Part shown: one piece after another, positions 18,423 through 28,371 of the stretch
Position numbering within the stretch: the first letter of the stretch is position 1
How the letters are laid out: every line of letters begins with the position of its first letter
NCBI GenBank assembly: GCA_965246935.1
Contig: CBDFGC010000026.1
Location: 1-64,000 of the forward strand
Reading direction: 5' to 3'
Source of the DNA: JAZKFT01 sp965246935
Lineage (GTDB): Bacteria; Bacteroidota; Bacteroidia; Chitinophagales; Chitinophagaceae
DNA length: 64,000 nucleotides
The notes under the pieces: model-generated
Database searches by the model: none
The model's input: the letters and a program-made list of their open reading frames with translations, nothing else
Told to the model about the DNA's origin: nothing
Made by a program: the position numbers and the translations under genes

Positions 18423-19832
18423 TTAATCTTTCCTGTAACCTAAATCTTGATCTTTGGAAAAGACAGAAGTTTCGGTCATTCTGAGGTTTGCACTGTTATG
18501 TTTTTCGTGTATCTCCTTGCGGGTTATAATTTTTTTAGTAATAAATATTGCTATTTTACTTCCTTCTGTTGCACCATTTATAATAGAAGGCATATAGTGA
18601 ATACCGCCGTACAAACGACTGATAGCAGCTTCTTCTGCAGCCTGGTTAAAAGATATGAAATGACGTGGAGCAATTCCAAACTCCATCTCTGTTGAATCGA
18701 AATAGGAAAAATGATCGCCTAATAGTTTTGTTAACACAATGGCTGAAGCGGCAGATATTACACTATGGCCACTTGTATATTCAGGAAAAGGAGGCGTTTG
18801 TAATAGAGGCATCCAGGCGCCATCAATATATTTGTTGATATAGGTTTCAGGACGGATAACCAGGCTCCGGTATTTTTCGTCCCAGCAACTAATAAAGGCA
18901 TCTGCAATAGTAATTGATATACAGGCATACGCTTCCAATGATTGCATTACATCAGCCGATCTTTGTTCACAGGCATGTGCTGTTATGTTGATCCAGTGAC
19001 CACCAGGCGATATTTTTTTAGAAGCATACATTACATGGCCATTGACGTTCAACTTAAAAGGATTACAATCCCAGAAGTTGGCCATATTCTTTTGCTCAGC
19101 AGATAATTGCAACCCGGTTTTGTAAACCACTATGGCCTCCTTATAAAACCGACTGGCAGTATCAGTAGAAAAAGGCGTTGCTGATACAGGTTTAAACTGT
19201 TGTGCAGAGTCAATCAGAAAAGTTCTGATATTATTCCAGTGAGGCTCTACCGCTTTCAGGTATGCAGGTGGCGTAGGCTTCCAGGCGGCAGCATCGTACG
19301 TAACGGCATATTTTGAAAACGACCGGGTCTGTTTGTAATTATCCAATGCAGCCCATGCTATGATATGCCTGGCTATCTGCTGACCGTATGCCAAAGAACT
19401 GTCGTACACTTCAGATGGTATGCCGGATAATTTCAATTCATTCATAATGTTTGTGTGGAATGAATCTACCTGTACTTCAGAAACAACCATCGTTTTACCA
19501 ACGCTCAGTATGGCTTGTACGGCAGCTATGGTGAAGCTATATTCTTTTCCCTTAACAGGTTTTGGTAACGGCTTCAATCCATGCAATTGACCAGCTAATG
19601 TTTGATAATTTAAATTGCTTCCTATTGCAGCTTCATAACCGGCAATGCTGATATAGGCATATGTACGGCTGCAAACCGGCGGCGAATAAATATCATGCAC
19701 CATTACATCGGTTAGTTGCTTAATGGCCCGGTGTATGTATTCAGCTTTTTCCGTTTTCTCTCTCCAATTTTTTTGCGCTGTTGCAGAAAAAGAAATGAAA
19801 AGAAAAAAACAGTATATGGCCGCATACTTCAT
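18423..19832 (-). CDS. Vanadium-dependent haloperoxidase/PAP2-like secreted enzyme
   Basis: 469 residues with a signal peptide ending SATAQ. It is all-helical and carries the three vanadate/phosphate-binding motifs of the family: K-x6-R-P (Lys320, Arg327), S-G-H (354-356 in PEYTSGHSVISAA) and S-R-x5-H (Ser405, Arg406, His412). The Asp normally four residues after that His is absent (IHYMPSI). Members either oxidise halides with H2O2 or act as acid phosphatases, and motifs alone do not decide. Its ATG overlaps the stop of the upstream CRTAC1-like gene by four bases (ATGA), so the two are translationally coupled and probably work together outside the cytoplasm. Confidence 0.88.
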   Translation of the reverse strand: MKYAAIYCFFLFISFSATAQKNWREKTEKAEYIHRAIKQLTDVMVHDIYSPPVCSRTYAYISIAGYEAAIGSNLNYQTLAGQLHGLKPLPKPVKGKEYSFTIAAVQAILSVGKTMVVSEVQVDSFHTNIMNELKLSGIPSEVYDSSLAYGQQIARHIIAWAALDNYKQTRSFSKYAVTYDAAAWKPTPPAYLKAVEPHWNNIRTFLIDSAQQFKPVSATPFSTDTASRFYKEAIVVYKTGLQLSAEQKNMANFWDCNPFKLNVNGHVMYASKKISPGGHWINITAHACEQRSADVMQSLEAYACISITIADAFISCWDEKYRSLVIRPETYINKYIDGAWMPLLQTPPFPEYTSGHSVISAASAIVLTKLLGDHFSYFDSTEMEFGIAPRHFISFNQAAEEAAISRLYGGIHYMPSIINGATEGSKIAIFITKKIITRKEIHEKHNSANLRMTETSVFSKDQDLGYRKD

Positions 19833-22800
19833 AATAATGCTCTTTTAATTCCTTTGAAATTGGTGACGGTGATATTGACCATATCTTTTTCTATGAATAG
19901 CTTGCGGGACGATTGCGACAGGTAAGTGGAGCCATAATAAAATTCCATCCGTTTTTTGCTACCATTCTTATAGGTGATATCTGCACTAAAATCATCCCCT
20001 TTCAAGTTGACCCATTTGGCATTAGGTTGTGCATTTGTTTTTGCATATAGCATCAGGCTGTCCTGGTTTTGTGTAGCAATCCAAACATCTTCATTACCCG
20101 CTGTATGAATTTTTGCCAACCCTTTCGCATCCCCTTTTATAAAAAAACCACTTTGCGCTATCGTCAGCGGGCTGAAATTTCCATGACCATCTCCCTTTAA
20201 GCACAACCCGTTAAAAGCATCATGCCGGCCACTGTATGGCTCCATTCCGTAATCGTTTCCTACTAATAACAAATCAAGGTTGCCATCTTCATCTATATCC
20301 TCGCTCATCATGCCGTATACCGGCGCTTCCTGTGCTTCGATAGGTAATGGCGTTATGGTAAATTTTCCGCCGCCCTTGTTTTCAATATAGGCGCTTTGGA
20401 GATAATTAGTGGTTTTGGTAATAGCCCCCTGCTTATCGGTCGCACTCCATAAATCGTTCATAGAAGCCAGGCCAAACGATTTATACGTGGGATATTTTTT
20501 TCGGATAGAAACCAACTGGCTTGCCAGATCATCTTTTGTGTTCATGGGGAAAGGCTTCCTGGTATTATTCTCACCTTTCATATAACAAAACACCATGGCA
20601 TCTAATGAACCGTTGTTATCCAGATCTTTCGCATACAGCGACATGGGCTCTTTTTCTGTTGCACAATAATTGGAATTCAAACCAAGGTTTCCGGCTACAT
20701 AATCAATATCGCCATCATTATCAAAATCGCCCGCCGTTAAACTATTCCACCAGCCAGTGTGCTGGCTAATGCCAGTGGTATTTACAGGTATAAAAGAAGT
20801 GCCGGTATTTTTCAAGAATGTTACCGGCATCCATTCTCCGGTTAGTACCAGGTCTACTTTTCCATCAGTATCAAAATCACTCCATAAGGCATCCGTTACC
20901 ATACCCAAATCTTTCAATTGCGGGCATACCTGTTGTGTAACATCGATAAATTTTCCGGCTACATTTTTAAATATAAAATTTTTTGGATTGGTGGGATAAG
21001 CTCCGGAAACGACCCGGCCGCCAATAAATAAATCAAGATCGCCGTCTTTATCAAAATCAGCAGCCCGTACGCAGGAACCGTTTGTTGTTTCCTTCGGAAG
21101 GCTGGCAATAGTTTTTTGAAAATGCCCCTTTCCGTTATTGATATATAGCCGGTCCTGCGCCGCCGGATTATTGGGAGGTATTTCGTAGCTGCCACTCACC
21201 GTATATAGGTCCAAATCACCATCATTATCTATGTCAAAAAGTAATACGCCCATTTCTTCTTCCAGTTCATTTGGTTTACGAACAATCCGTGTAGTATCCA
21301 ATGAAAATTTTCCTTTACTATCCTGCATAAAAAACACACCCGGGTTGCCGGAAGTGCCACCTATATAAAAATCCTCATACCCGTTGTTGTCAATATCTCC
21401 AACAGCTATACCCGGGCCATACTGGCTTAGCTTATGCGGAATCGTAGGCTGAATAGTGTAGTCAATGAAATCCCTTTCAATGGGTTTGTAATGAACATTG
21501 TATTTATCGGCCACCGAAGTAAACAAAGAAGTTTGTGGTTGCTGCGATTTAATTTGTTCAGTTGATTCCTTATTGTAAGAGATTGTAATAAGCTGGTCTG
21601 CTTTGATATTGGTAACAGTTTGCATTTTTCTATCCGGCCATTTTACTTTTATCGAATCAATGGTTAATACCGTGCCCAATCCAAAATGTGCCCTGCTATC
21701 TACCGTTGATAAATAACCGCGGCAGGGTTGATGCTCATAATATTGTTGCTTACCTGCGTAGTAAATAGTAACGGTTGATCCGATGGCATTTTTATTTACA
21801 TCTTTATAAACGAGCTTAACTGATAACGTATGATTTGAATCCTGCCGGGTAGCCGTGTTCTCATACACAAATGCTTCTTCATTAATATTGTTAACAACAA
21901 AATCGAGGTCACCGTCATTATCCAAATCGGCATAAGCAGCACCGTTTGAAAAGGAGGTTTTGGTAAGTCCCCATGCGCTGGTCGTATTTTCAAATGAAAC
22001 GCCACCTGTATTTTTAAAAGCATAATCTGCTATATTAACCACCGGTAATGTATGTGCCTTTGCCAGCGATAAATCAGCAGTACCCCCACCCTGCCCGTTA
22101 TCATAAGCAATGTAATCAAGGTCTGTAACATCCCGTGGCAGGCCATTGGTAATGATGATATCCCGCAGGCCGTCATCATCAAAATCAGCTACCAAAGGAC
22201 ACCAGCTCCAATCGGTCTGGTAAACACCCGCCATAAAACCTACTTCGCTAAAAACAGGATGCCCTTCCGGTGTAATACCACTATTCAATTGCAATACATT
22301 CCGTACATATTGGTGTTCGTAACCATATTGAATACTATTGAAGTAATTATAATATTCATTGCCACTCAGCATCCTTTTTTTACGAAGGTTATCTTCCGGC
22401 AACATCTCCAATGAAATCAAATCCGGTAGTCCGTCATTGTTTATATCCACAACATCCGTACCCATGGCATTCCAGCCGGTGTGCTTAAAAAATTCACCAA
22501 GCCTATTCGTAAATGTTCCGTCATGGTTATTGATATACAACAGGTCATTCGACACAAAATCATTTGCCACATAAATATCCGGCCATCCATCCATATTAAA
22601 ATCTGAAATAGCAGCGGCATGGCCCCAGCCTTCTATTAAAATGCCTGCAAAAAGTGTTACGTTCGTAAATGTGTTATTACCATTGTTGCGATACAGTCTG
22701 TCAGTATTTAAAGCACTGCCATCCATAACTTTCGGGCGAAAACGGATGGGGGTTTTAGGATCATACAATTCATTCGTAACAAGATACATATCCAGATCAC

Positions 22801-23395
22801 CATCGTTATCATAATCGAAAAAATAGCCCTGTGTACTAAAGCCGGTATCAGCCAACCCATAAGCCGCCGCCGACTCTTTAAAAACAGGTACGCCATCCTT
22901 ATTATTCCCCTGGTTGATGTACAGCAGATTGGTACGCACCAGGGGGTTTTTACTAAAGGAGGCAGCTACGTAAATATCCAACAGACCATCCGCATTAATA
23001 TCAACTACTGAAACACCTGTACACCACCTGCCGCTGCCGCCAACGCCCGCAATATCTGTGCGGTCGTCAAATTTCATGGCTCCTTTGTTTATATACAATT
23101 TGTTGGAAACCATATTGCCGGCAAGGTATACGTCCATCAATCCGTCATTATTGAAATCGCCGATGCCAACACCACCACCGTTGTAAATATTGGCCTGGTT
23201 CAGAATATTCAACGTATCATTTTCTGAAATCTGGTTAGCGAATGTAATACCGGTAACAGTTGAAGGTAGCAGCCTGAAAAGCGGTGATGCAGTTTGAGAG
23301 ATTGCCGGAATACAAAAAGAGGTAAGCAAAGCAATTAAGGCTACATACAGCATTCGTTTACGACTCATCAGGTGATAAAGAAACAAAGATTGCAT
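19829..23395 (-). CDS. CRTAC1-like secreted protein with VCBS/FG-GAP repeats and a UnbV domain
   Basis: 1188 residues. An N-terminal signal segment (about 1-35, ending AISQ) is followed by about a dozen FG-GAP/VCBS repeats with calcium-binding DxDxDG loops such as DFNNDGLMD, DYDNDGDLDMYL and DIDNDGDLDLY. An ASPIC/UnbV segment sits in the middle (about 520-610: YYAGKQQYYEHQPCRGYLS, VDSRAHFGLG). These form calcium-stabilised beta-propellers used for binding at the cell surface. No catalytic motif is visible. It is the first gene of the pair with the haloperoxidase-like protein (ATGA overlap), so a scaffold or partner role for that enzyme is plausible. It is divergent from the GH146-type gene. 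Confidence 0.88.
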   Translation of the reverse strand: MQSLFLYHLMSRKRMLYVALIALLTSFCIPAISQTASPLFRLLPSTVTGITFANQISENDTLNILNQANIYNGGGVGIGDFNNDGLMDVYLAGNMVSNKLYINKGAMKFDDRTDIAGVGGSGRWCTGVSVVDINADGLLDIYVAASFSKNPLVRTNLLYINQGNNKDGVPVFKESAAAYGLADTGFSTQGYFFDYDNDGDLDMYLVTNELYDPKTPIRFRPKVMDGSALNTDRLYRNNGNNTFTNVTLFAGILIEGWGHAAAISDFNMDGWPDIYVANDFVSNDLLYINNHDGTFTNRLGEFFKHTGWNAMGTDVVDINNDGLPDLISLEMLPEDNLRKKRMLSGNEYYNYFNSIQYGYEHQYVRNVLQLNSGITPEGHPVFSEVGFMAGVYQTDWSWCPLVADFDDDGLRDIIITNGLPRDVTDLDYIAYDNGQGGGTADLSLAKAHTLPVVNIADYAFKNTGGVSFENTTSAWGLTKTSFSNGAAYADLDNDGDLDFVVNNINEEAFVYENTATRQDSNHTLSVKLVYKDVNKNAIGSTVTIYYAGKQQYYEHQPCRGYLSTVDSRAHFGLGTVLTIDSIKVKWPDRKMQTVTNIKADQLITISYNKESTEQIKSQQPQTSLFTSVADKYNVHYKPIERDFIDYTIQPTIPHKLSQYGPGIAVGDIDNNGYEDFYIGGTSGNPGVFFMQDSKGKFSLDTTRIVRKPNELEEEMGVLLFDIDNDGDLDLYTVSGSYEIPPNNPAAQDRLYINNGKGHFQKTIASLPKETTNGSCVRAADFDKDGDLDLFIGGRVVSGAYPTNPKNFIFKNVAGKFIDVTQQVCPQLKDLGMVTDALWSDFDTDGKVDLVLTGEWMPVTFLKNTGTSFIPVNTTGISQHTGWWNSLTAGDFDNDGDIDYVAGNLGLNSNYCATEKEPMSLYAKDLDNNGSLDAMVFCYMKGENNTRKPFPMNTKDDLASQLVSIRKKYPTYKSFGLASMNDLWSATDKQGAITKTTNYLQSAYIENKGGGKFTITPLPIEAQEAPVYGMMSEDIDEDGNLDLLLVGNDYGMEPYSGRHDAFNGLCLKGDGHGNFSPLTIAQSGFFIKGDAKGLAKIHTAGNEDVWIATQNQDSLMLYAKTNAQPNAKWVNLKGDDFSADITYKNGSKKRMEFYYGSTYLSQSSRKLFIEKDMVNITVTNFKGIKRALL

Positions 23396-23479
23396 TTTTC
23401 CATCTATTCAGTGTAGTTCAATCTTTATTCAAATTAATGCAACTCCGCATTATAAAATCTGGTAGTGCCTGCTGGCGTA

Positions 23480-23508
23480 TTGATTTTTTAAGGTCAATCT
23501 TATATTTG
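23480..23508 (+). promoter_or_regulatory. Candidate promoter of the GH146-type/GH43-like operon
   Basis: TTG at 23480-23482, an 18-base spacer and TATATTTG at 23501-23508 match the Bacteroidota -33/-7 consensus closely. The predicted leader to the ATG at 23590 is about 75 bases. An intact promoter before a broken gene argues for recent damage or sequence error. Pattern-based only. Confidence 0.5.
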
Positions 23509-23589
23509 AATACAAAACAGTTTATAAAAAAAAGAGTAGTAGTGAATACGGATAACGTTTAAATAATTTCAATAGTTAAAGATTGGCGT

Positions 23590-25941
23590 ATGTGGGTTAA
23601 AAAAATTTCAGCATTTGTTGTCGCAGCTACTGTAAGTGTAAATACTGCAACCGCACAGCAGCCCTTTATGATAGCAGATAAAGTAAGTAAAAAGGCAATA
23701 CCTTTTAAACTGGAAGAAGTAAGATTAGCAGACAACAGTCCGTTTAAACATGCGATGGAAAAAGATGCAGCCTGGTTGCTAAGCCTCGATCCGAACCGTT
23801 TTCTGCACCGCTTCCGGGAAAATGCCGGTCTTATACCAAAGGGTGAAATCTATGGCGGCTGGGAATCCCGTGGTGTTTCGGGCCATTCATTAGGACATTA
23901 TTTATCGGCTTGTGCGATGATGTACGCTGCCAGTGGTGACGCCCTTTTTAAGCAGAAAACAGATTACATTGTAAAAGAACTGGCCGAGTGCCAGACTGCC
24001 CGTAGAACAGGGTATGTGGGTGGCGTTCCCGACGAAGACAAAATATTCGACCAGGTAGCGGCAGGCGACATTCGTTCGCAGGGTTTTGACCTGAATGGTG
24101 GCTGGGTGCCCTGGTACACCATCCATAAAGTTTTTGGCCGGGTTGGTAGATACCTATCGCTATACCGGCAATGAAACAGCTAAAACCATACTGGTACGGT
24201 TCTGCGACTGGATGGATACGAAATTTAAAAATTTGAGTGAAGCCCAATTTCAGAAAATGCTGGATTGTGAACAGGGTGGCATGAATGAAGCACTGGCAGA
24301 TGTGTACGCCCTTACCGGCAATCAAAAATACCTGGCGCTTTCTTACCGTTTTAATCATAAAAAAGTGTTGGACCCATTGGCCGAACAGAAGGACATATTG
24401 CGGGGATTACATGCCAATACACAAATTCCAAAAGTAATTGGCACAGCCCGCCAATATGAACTTACAGGTAATGAAATCAATCATGCCACTTCTGATTTTT
24501 TTTGGAACACAGTGGTCAACCACTACAGCTATGTAATTGGTGGCAACAGCGATCACGAACGTTTCAGCAATGCACCTGACCACCTGTCGCAGTTTTTAAG
24601 TATCAATAGTACCGAAACCTGCAACAGTTACAACATGCTTAAACTTACCAGGCATTTGTTTGAACTGGACCCACAGGCTTCTTATATGGATTATTATGAA
24701 AGGGTTTTATACAATCATATATTGGGCTTCGCAAAACCCGGATAATGGTATGGTACTGTATTACCTGCCACTGGCTTCCGGTTCGCAGAAAATTTTTGGA
24801 ACACCTGAAGAATCCTTTTGGTGCTGCACCGGTACCGGCATGGAAAACCATTCAAAATACGGCCAGGATATTTATTATAAAGATGCTAAAGAAGGCTTAT
24901 ATATAAATCTGTTCATCCCATCAGTCTTAAGCTGGAAAGAAAAAGGGCTGACCTTACAAATGGATACCCGTTACCCGGAAGATAAAAATGGTTACGATCA
25001 CCTTTAATCAGGTGTTAGCCAAAAGTATCCGGATGCCATTGTATATCCGCTATCCATGGTGGGCAAAAAATGGTGTACAGGCTTTGGTAAATGGCAAACC
25101 GTTGCAGGTAAGTGGCAAACCGGGCAGCTATATCACCATAACCCACAATTGGCAAAAAGGTGACAGGCTGCAATTTGCTTTCCCGATGAGTTTATACACA
25201 GAAAGCATACCTGACAACACCAATCAGAAAGCGTTTTTATACGGACCGCTGGTACTGGCCGGTGAGTTGGGAAATGGGGCTATCCGTAAAAGTGATATAC
25301 CGGTTTTTATAAATACTGGGAATAATTTGAATGCTATATTTAAACCGGTTGCCGGTGGGGAAGCCAATGTTTTCAGGGCTGCAGCCAATAATGCAACTGT
25401 TTCGCTGAAGCCGCTGTACAAAGTGTATAATCAAAAGCAGGCAGTGTACTGGGATTTTTTTAGCCCATCGGAATGGAAAATAAAACAGCAGGAATTTGAG
25501 GCAGCACGCAAAGCTGAAGAGGAACTGAACACCCTTACATTGGACATTTTCAGGGTGGGCGAAATGCAGCCGGAACGTGACCACGATTTTGAGGGCGAAC
25601 GCACAAATACCGGTGAAGTAGACGGTATCCGTTGGCGGGATGCGGTGAACGGCGGCTGGTTCTCCTTTACTTTGAATACAAAAAGTGCAACGGCGGCACA
25701 ACTGCAATGCACCTATTGGGGAAGCGATGGTGGCAACCGGGAGTTTGATATTATAATTGATGGACAAAAGGTAGCCACAGAAAAACTGACGCCCCAACAG
25801 AAGCCCGGAACCTATAATATTCTATATGCAGTTCCAGAGAATTTGTTGAGTGGAAAGCAACAAATTACTGTACGTTTTCAGGCGCTGCCGGGTAAAACTG
25901 CCGGCGGGCTTTTTGGGTGCCGCCTGCTTAAAACAAAATAG
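23590..25941 (+). pseudogene. GH146-type (DUF1680) beta-L-arabinofuranosidase gene with three single-base insertions
   Basis: The reading frame moves 1, 2, 3 and back to 1. Removing one base at each of 24136-24137 (GG), 24724-24726 (GGG) and the A-run at 24984-24988 restores one 782-residue protein with a signal peptide (ending TATAQ), HSLGHYLSACAMM, GGWVPWYTIHKVF|AGLVDTYRYTGNE, the ETC motif (STETCNSYNML), ESFWCCTGTGMENHSKYG and a C-terminal beta region. These match zinc-dependent, Cys-nucleophile arabinofuranosidases of GH146. All expected catalytic residues survive and there are no in-frame stops, so the damage is either very recent or a homopolymer sequencing artefact. As given, no full-length enzyme can be made. 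The GH43-like gene follows 11 bases later. Confidence 0.85.
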
Positions 25942-25952
25942 ATTAAATAAAA

Positions 25953-26939
25953 ATGAACTGTTTTAAAAAGTGCCTGCTGCTTGCTATCCTTACCAACTGT
26001 GTAATGGCTGCTGCTGCCCAAACGCCCCGTATGTACTTCAGCGACAGCACCGAAACAGGCAATCCGCTTGCCAAGGACCCTGTGGTGATTAAGTTTGGTA
26101 GGCGCTACCTGATGTATTATTCCCGCAAGGCTTATAATGATGGCAGCAATGGCATGTTAGGCTGGAACATCGGCATTGCCGAAAGCCCGGATTTATACAG
26201 ATGGAAAAAGATAGGCGAAATAAAACCGGAAGCGGTATATGAACAAAAAGGTCTTTGCGCTCCCGGGGCATTTGTGAAAAATGGTGTGGTGCATTTGTTT
26301 TACCAGACGTATGGCAACGGCCCGAAAGATGCCGTTTGCCATGCTACTTCTACAGATGGTATTTATTTCAAACGCGACAGTAGTAATCCCATTTTTAGCC
26401 CTACCGGCAGTTGGACAAATGGCCGGGCAATAGATGCAGAAGTGTATGCTTTTAAGAATCATTATTTTTTGTATTTCGCAACCAGAGATAGCAGCGGCAC
26501 CATTCAAAAACAGGGTGTGGCTATTGGGCCGCTGTCAACGGATTTTAGCAGAAAAACATGGCAGCAGGCTGTTGACTCTTCGATACTGCAGCCTCAATTA
26601 AAATGGGAGGGCAATTGCATTGAAGGTGCTTCTGTTATTAGGCGGAATAACAAATTGTACCTGTTTTACGCAGGTAATTACAACAATGCACCGCAACAAA
26701 TTGGCGTGGCAGTAAGCACGGATGGCATTACCTGGAAACGATTATCCGATACACCGTTTTTAGCCAACGGAAAACCCGGAAGCTGGAACAAAAGCGAATC
26801 GGGGCACCCCTGCATTTATGAAGACAGCAATGGCAAAACGTATCTGTTTTACCAGGGCAACAACGATAATGGTAAAACCTGGTATTTATCCAACATCAGG
26901 ATCGGCTGGAATGCCAGGGGGCCGTTTGTGATGAAGTAA
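25953..26939 (+). CDS. Secreted GH43-like five-bladed propeller hydrolase
   Basis: 328 residues with a signal peptide ending AAAAQ. Five propeller blades contain the pattern of a clan GH-F active site: an Asp in LAKDPVVIKF, an Asp in RAIDAEVYAF and a Glu in WEGNCIEGASVI. Blade motifs such as GVAVSTDGITWKR and YLFYQGNNDNGKTW are typical of the GH43/GH117-like superfamily. It is 11 bases downstream of the GH146-type gene and co-transcribed with it; the pair would suit release of L-arabinose from pectic or arabinan chains. It is a distant relative of the GH43-like protein at 16066, not a recent duplicate. The subfamily is unknown. Confidence 0.82.
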   Translation: MNCFKKCLLLAILTNCVMAAAAQTPRMYFSDSTETGNPLAKDPVVIKFGRRYLMYYSRKAYNDGSNGMLGWNIGIAESPDLYRWKKIGEIKPEAVYEQKGLCAPGAFVKNGVVHLFYQTYGNGPKDAVCHATSTDGIYFKRDSSNPIFSPTGSWTNGRAIDAEVYAFKNHYFLYFATRDSSGTIQKQGVAIGPLSTDFSRKTWQQAVDSSILQPQLKWEGNCIEGASVIRRNNKLYLFYAGNYNNAPQQIGVAVSTDGITWKRLSDTPFLANGKPGSWNKSESGHPCIYEDSNGKTYLFYQGNNDNGKTWYLSNIRIGWNARGPFVMK

Positions 26940-26984
26940 AAAAGCAGGTAGCAAATTTTCACCTGAGTTGTTTTGATATTCTTA

Positions 26985-27146
26985 GAGGCTGTCTAAATTT
27001 ATTTGATACTTTAATATGTAGTTGATTTTGAAGCGAAACAAGGCGGATTTTGCAGTCATAGCTGGCGTTCTAAGGCGAAAAATCCAACGCAGTTGCAGCC
27101 CAAAAAGCAGCACAGATTATTTATTAAAATAATTTTAGACAGCCTC
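26985..27146. mobile_element. 162-bp MITE-like element with TTA target duplication
   Basis: Near-perfect terminal inverted repeats of about 20 bases (starting GAGGCTGTCTAAA at both ends) flank a non-coding core. TTA stands directly outside each end (26982-26984 and 27147-27149), a likely three-base target duplication. Terminal sequence and duplication size resemble IS5-group elements, so it is probably a non-autonomous derivative mobilised by such a transposase; none is in the window. Confidence 0.72.
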
Positions 27147-27149
27147 TTA

Positions 27150-27738
27150 GAACGATTTCTTTTTTATAATTAAATATCTATCTTCCTTTTTTCTGTCATT
27201 GCCTATACCCATTCCTACTGCTAACCTATCAAACAATCTATCAACAATAGCTGGGATTTTAATAATGGTAATGTCATCTCTGTCCCGAAGACCACAATAG
27301 CAAAACTAATTGGCAACAAATAAGCCATCCGCATAGCTGGAATACCACCAATGTAACGAAGAATATTGCAAGGTAATTACCGGGATCGACTTGTATCGTA
27401 AAATAATTGATGTAATGTTTGTCGGAAAACGCTACAACCTAATATGGCCCCACCATGCGGCGCAACCGGAATGGCAGAATCCGTTTCACCTTCATAGCTT
27501 TGCTGATGGCAGTATTGCGGACTTTAATCACAATATTGAATATAGGCAAATAATGATATTTTGAATGAGGTAAAATATTTCTTCTCCACCTAAGTGTAAT
27601 GAGTAACAGAATGGCAGCACTGTTTACTATGTATTCCATCAGCATAAGAACCAAATAACACCGTATCAAATACCTTATTTTCTTTTAAGGTTTGTTGCCG
27701 GTATAGCACATCAGCAATGGCAGCAGCAGTCTCACACC
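27150..27738. other. Gene-free stretch with apparently decayed coding sequence
   Basis: About 590 bases without a credible gene. The minus strand carries short protein-like pieces, for example a 40-codon segment around 27620-27730 (ADVLYRQQTLKENKVFD, VLFGSYADGIHSKQ) and another around 27250-27350, separated by stops and frame changes. I cannot name a family. It looks like an old inactivated gene next to the MITE. Confidence 0.4.
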
Positions 27739-28371
27739 TTATTCCTTTAAAGGTGTATATAGGTATGGAGTATCAAGGTATGTTCCTGATCCGGAAGGGG
27801 GCTTAAGCAAGACGTCAGTGTAGTGCAAAAAGTTACGCTTCAACATCATGTGGTAGGCTGTATCCAGATAAAAAAGATAAGGAGTAAAATCAGAAGAAGT
27901 AAGCATCACATCACTCAGGCGATACTGTACAAAAACACGGAACCCTTTAAAATCAGTTTTCATATTTCCATTAGCCCTGTTTGTATAATCATTTGCCAGG
28001 TCGTAGTATCGGGTCACTTCAGGATTTTTCTTATGATTGATCCTATGCGTATGAGCAACCGAATCTTCTATCTCATAAGGTAAAGAAACAGCAACAGCTA
28101 CATAATAGTTAGATTGATCATACATGATACGCCGGGTGCTTAACGTATCCATCCAATAGCTTATACTGTCAATTAGTGTATAATACTTTTCATGTGTTTT
28201 TAAATAGTCGTTTACAGCGGCTTTTATTTTAAAAGTATCCCATGCCACTTTTTCAACCCTGTTTTTTTGCTGGCCGGGATTGCTTCCCGGATGACAGCCT
28301 AATAGTAAAGCTACAGCTACCAGAAAAATACCAAGTAGTAGTATAGCAAGGCGAGGCGGCGTAATCATCAT
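27739..28371 (-). CDS. Lipoprotein of unknown function
   Basis: 210 residues. The N-terminus is a lipoprotein signal (hydrophobic 8-24, lipobox LLLGC with Cys26). The rest is soluble, rich in Tyr and Asp, without repeats or metal motifs I recognise; segments include YLKTHEKYYTLIDSISYWMD and FKGFRVFVQYRLSD. No family could be assigned. It stands alone on the minus strand between the decayed stretch and gpsA, with 260 bases upstream that hold nothing obvious. An anchored periplasmic or surface protein is the most that can be said. Confidence 0.65.
   Translation of the reverse strand: MMITPPRLAILLLGIFLVAVALLLGCHPGSNPGQQKNRVEKVAWDTFKIKAAVNDYLKTHEKYYTLIDSISYWMDTLSTRRIMYDQSNYYVAVAVSLPYEIEDSVAHTHRINHKKNPEVTRYYDLANDYTNRANGNMKTDFKGFRVFVQYRLSDVMLTSSDFTPYLFYLDTAYHMMLKRNFLHYTDVLLKPPSGSGTYLDTPYLYTPLKE

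Noticed and set aside
23590..25941. Programmed frameshifting or a split multi-subunit enzyme as explanation of the GH146-type gene
   Set aside because: Three independent +1 sites without slippery heptamers or internal starts at domain borders; simple insertions fit better.
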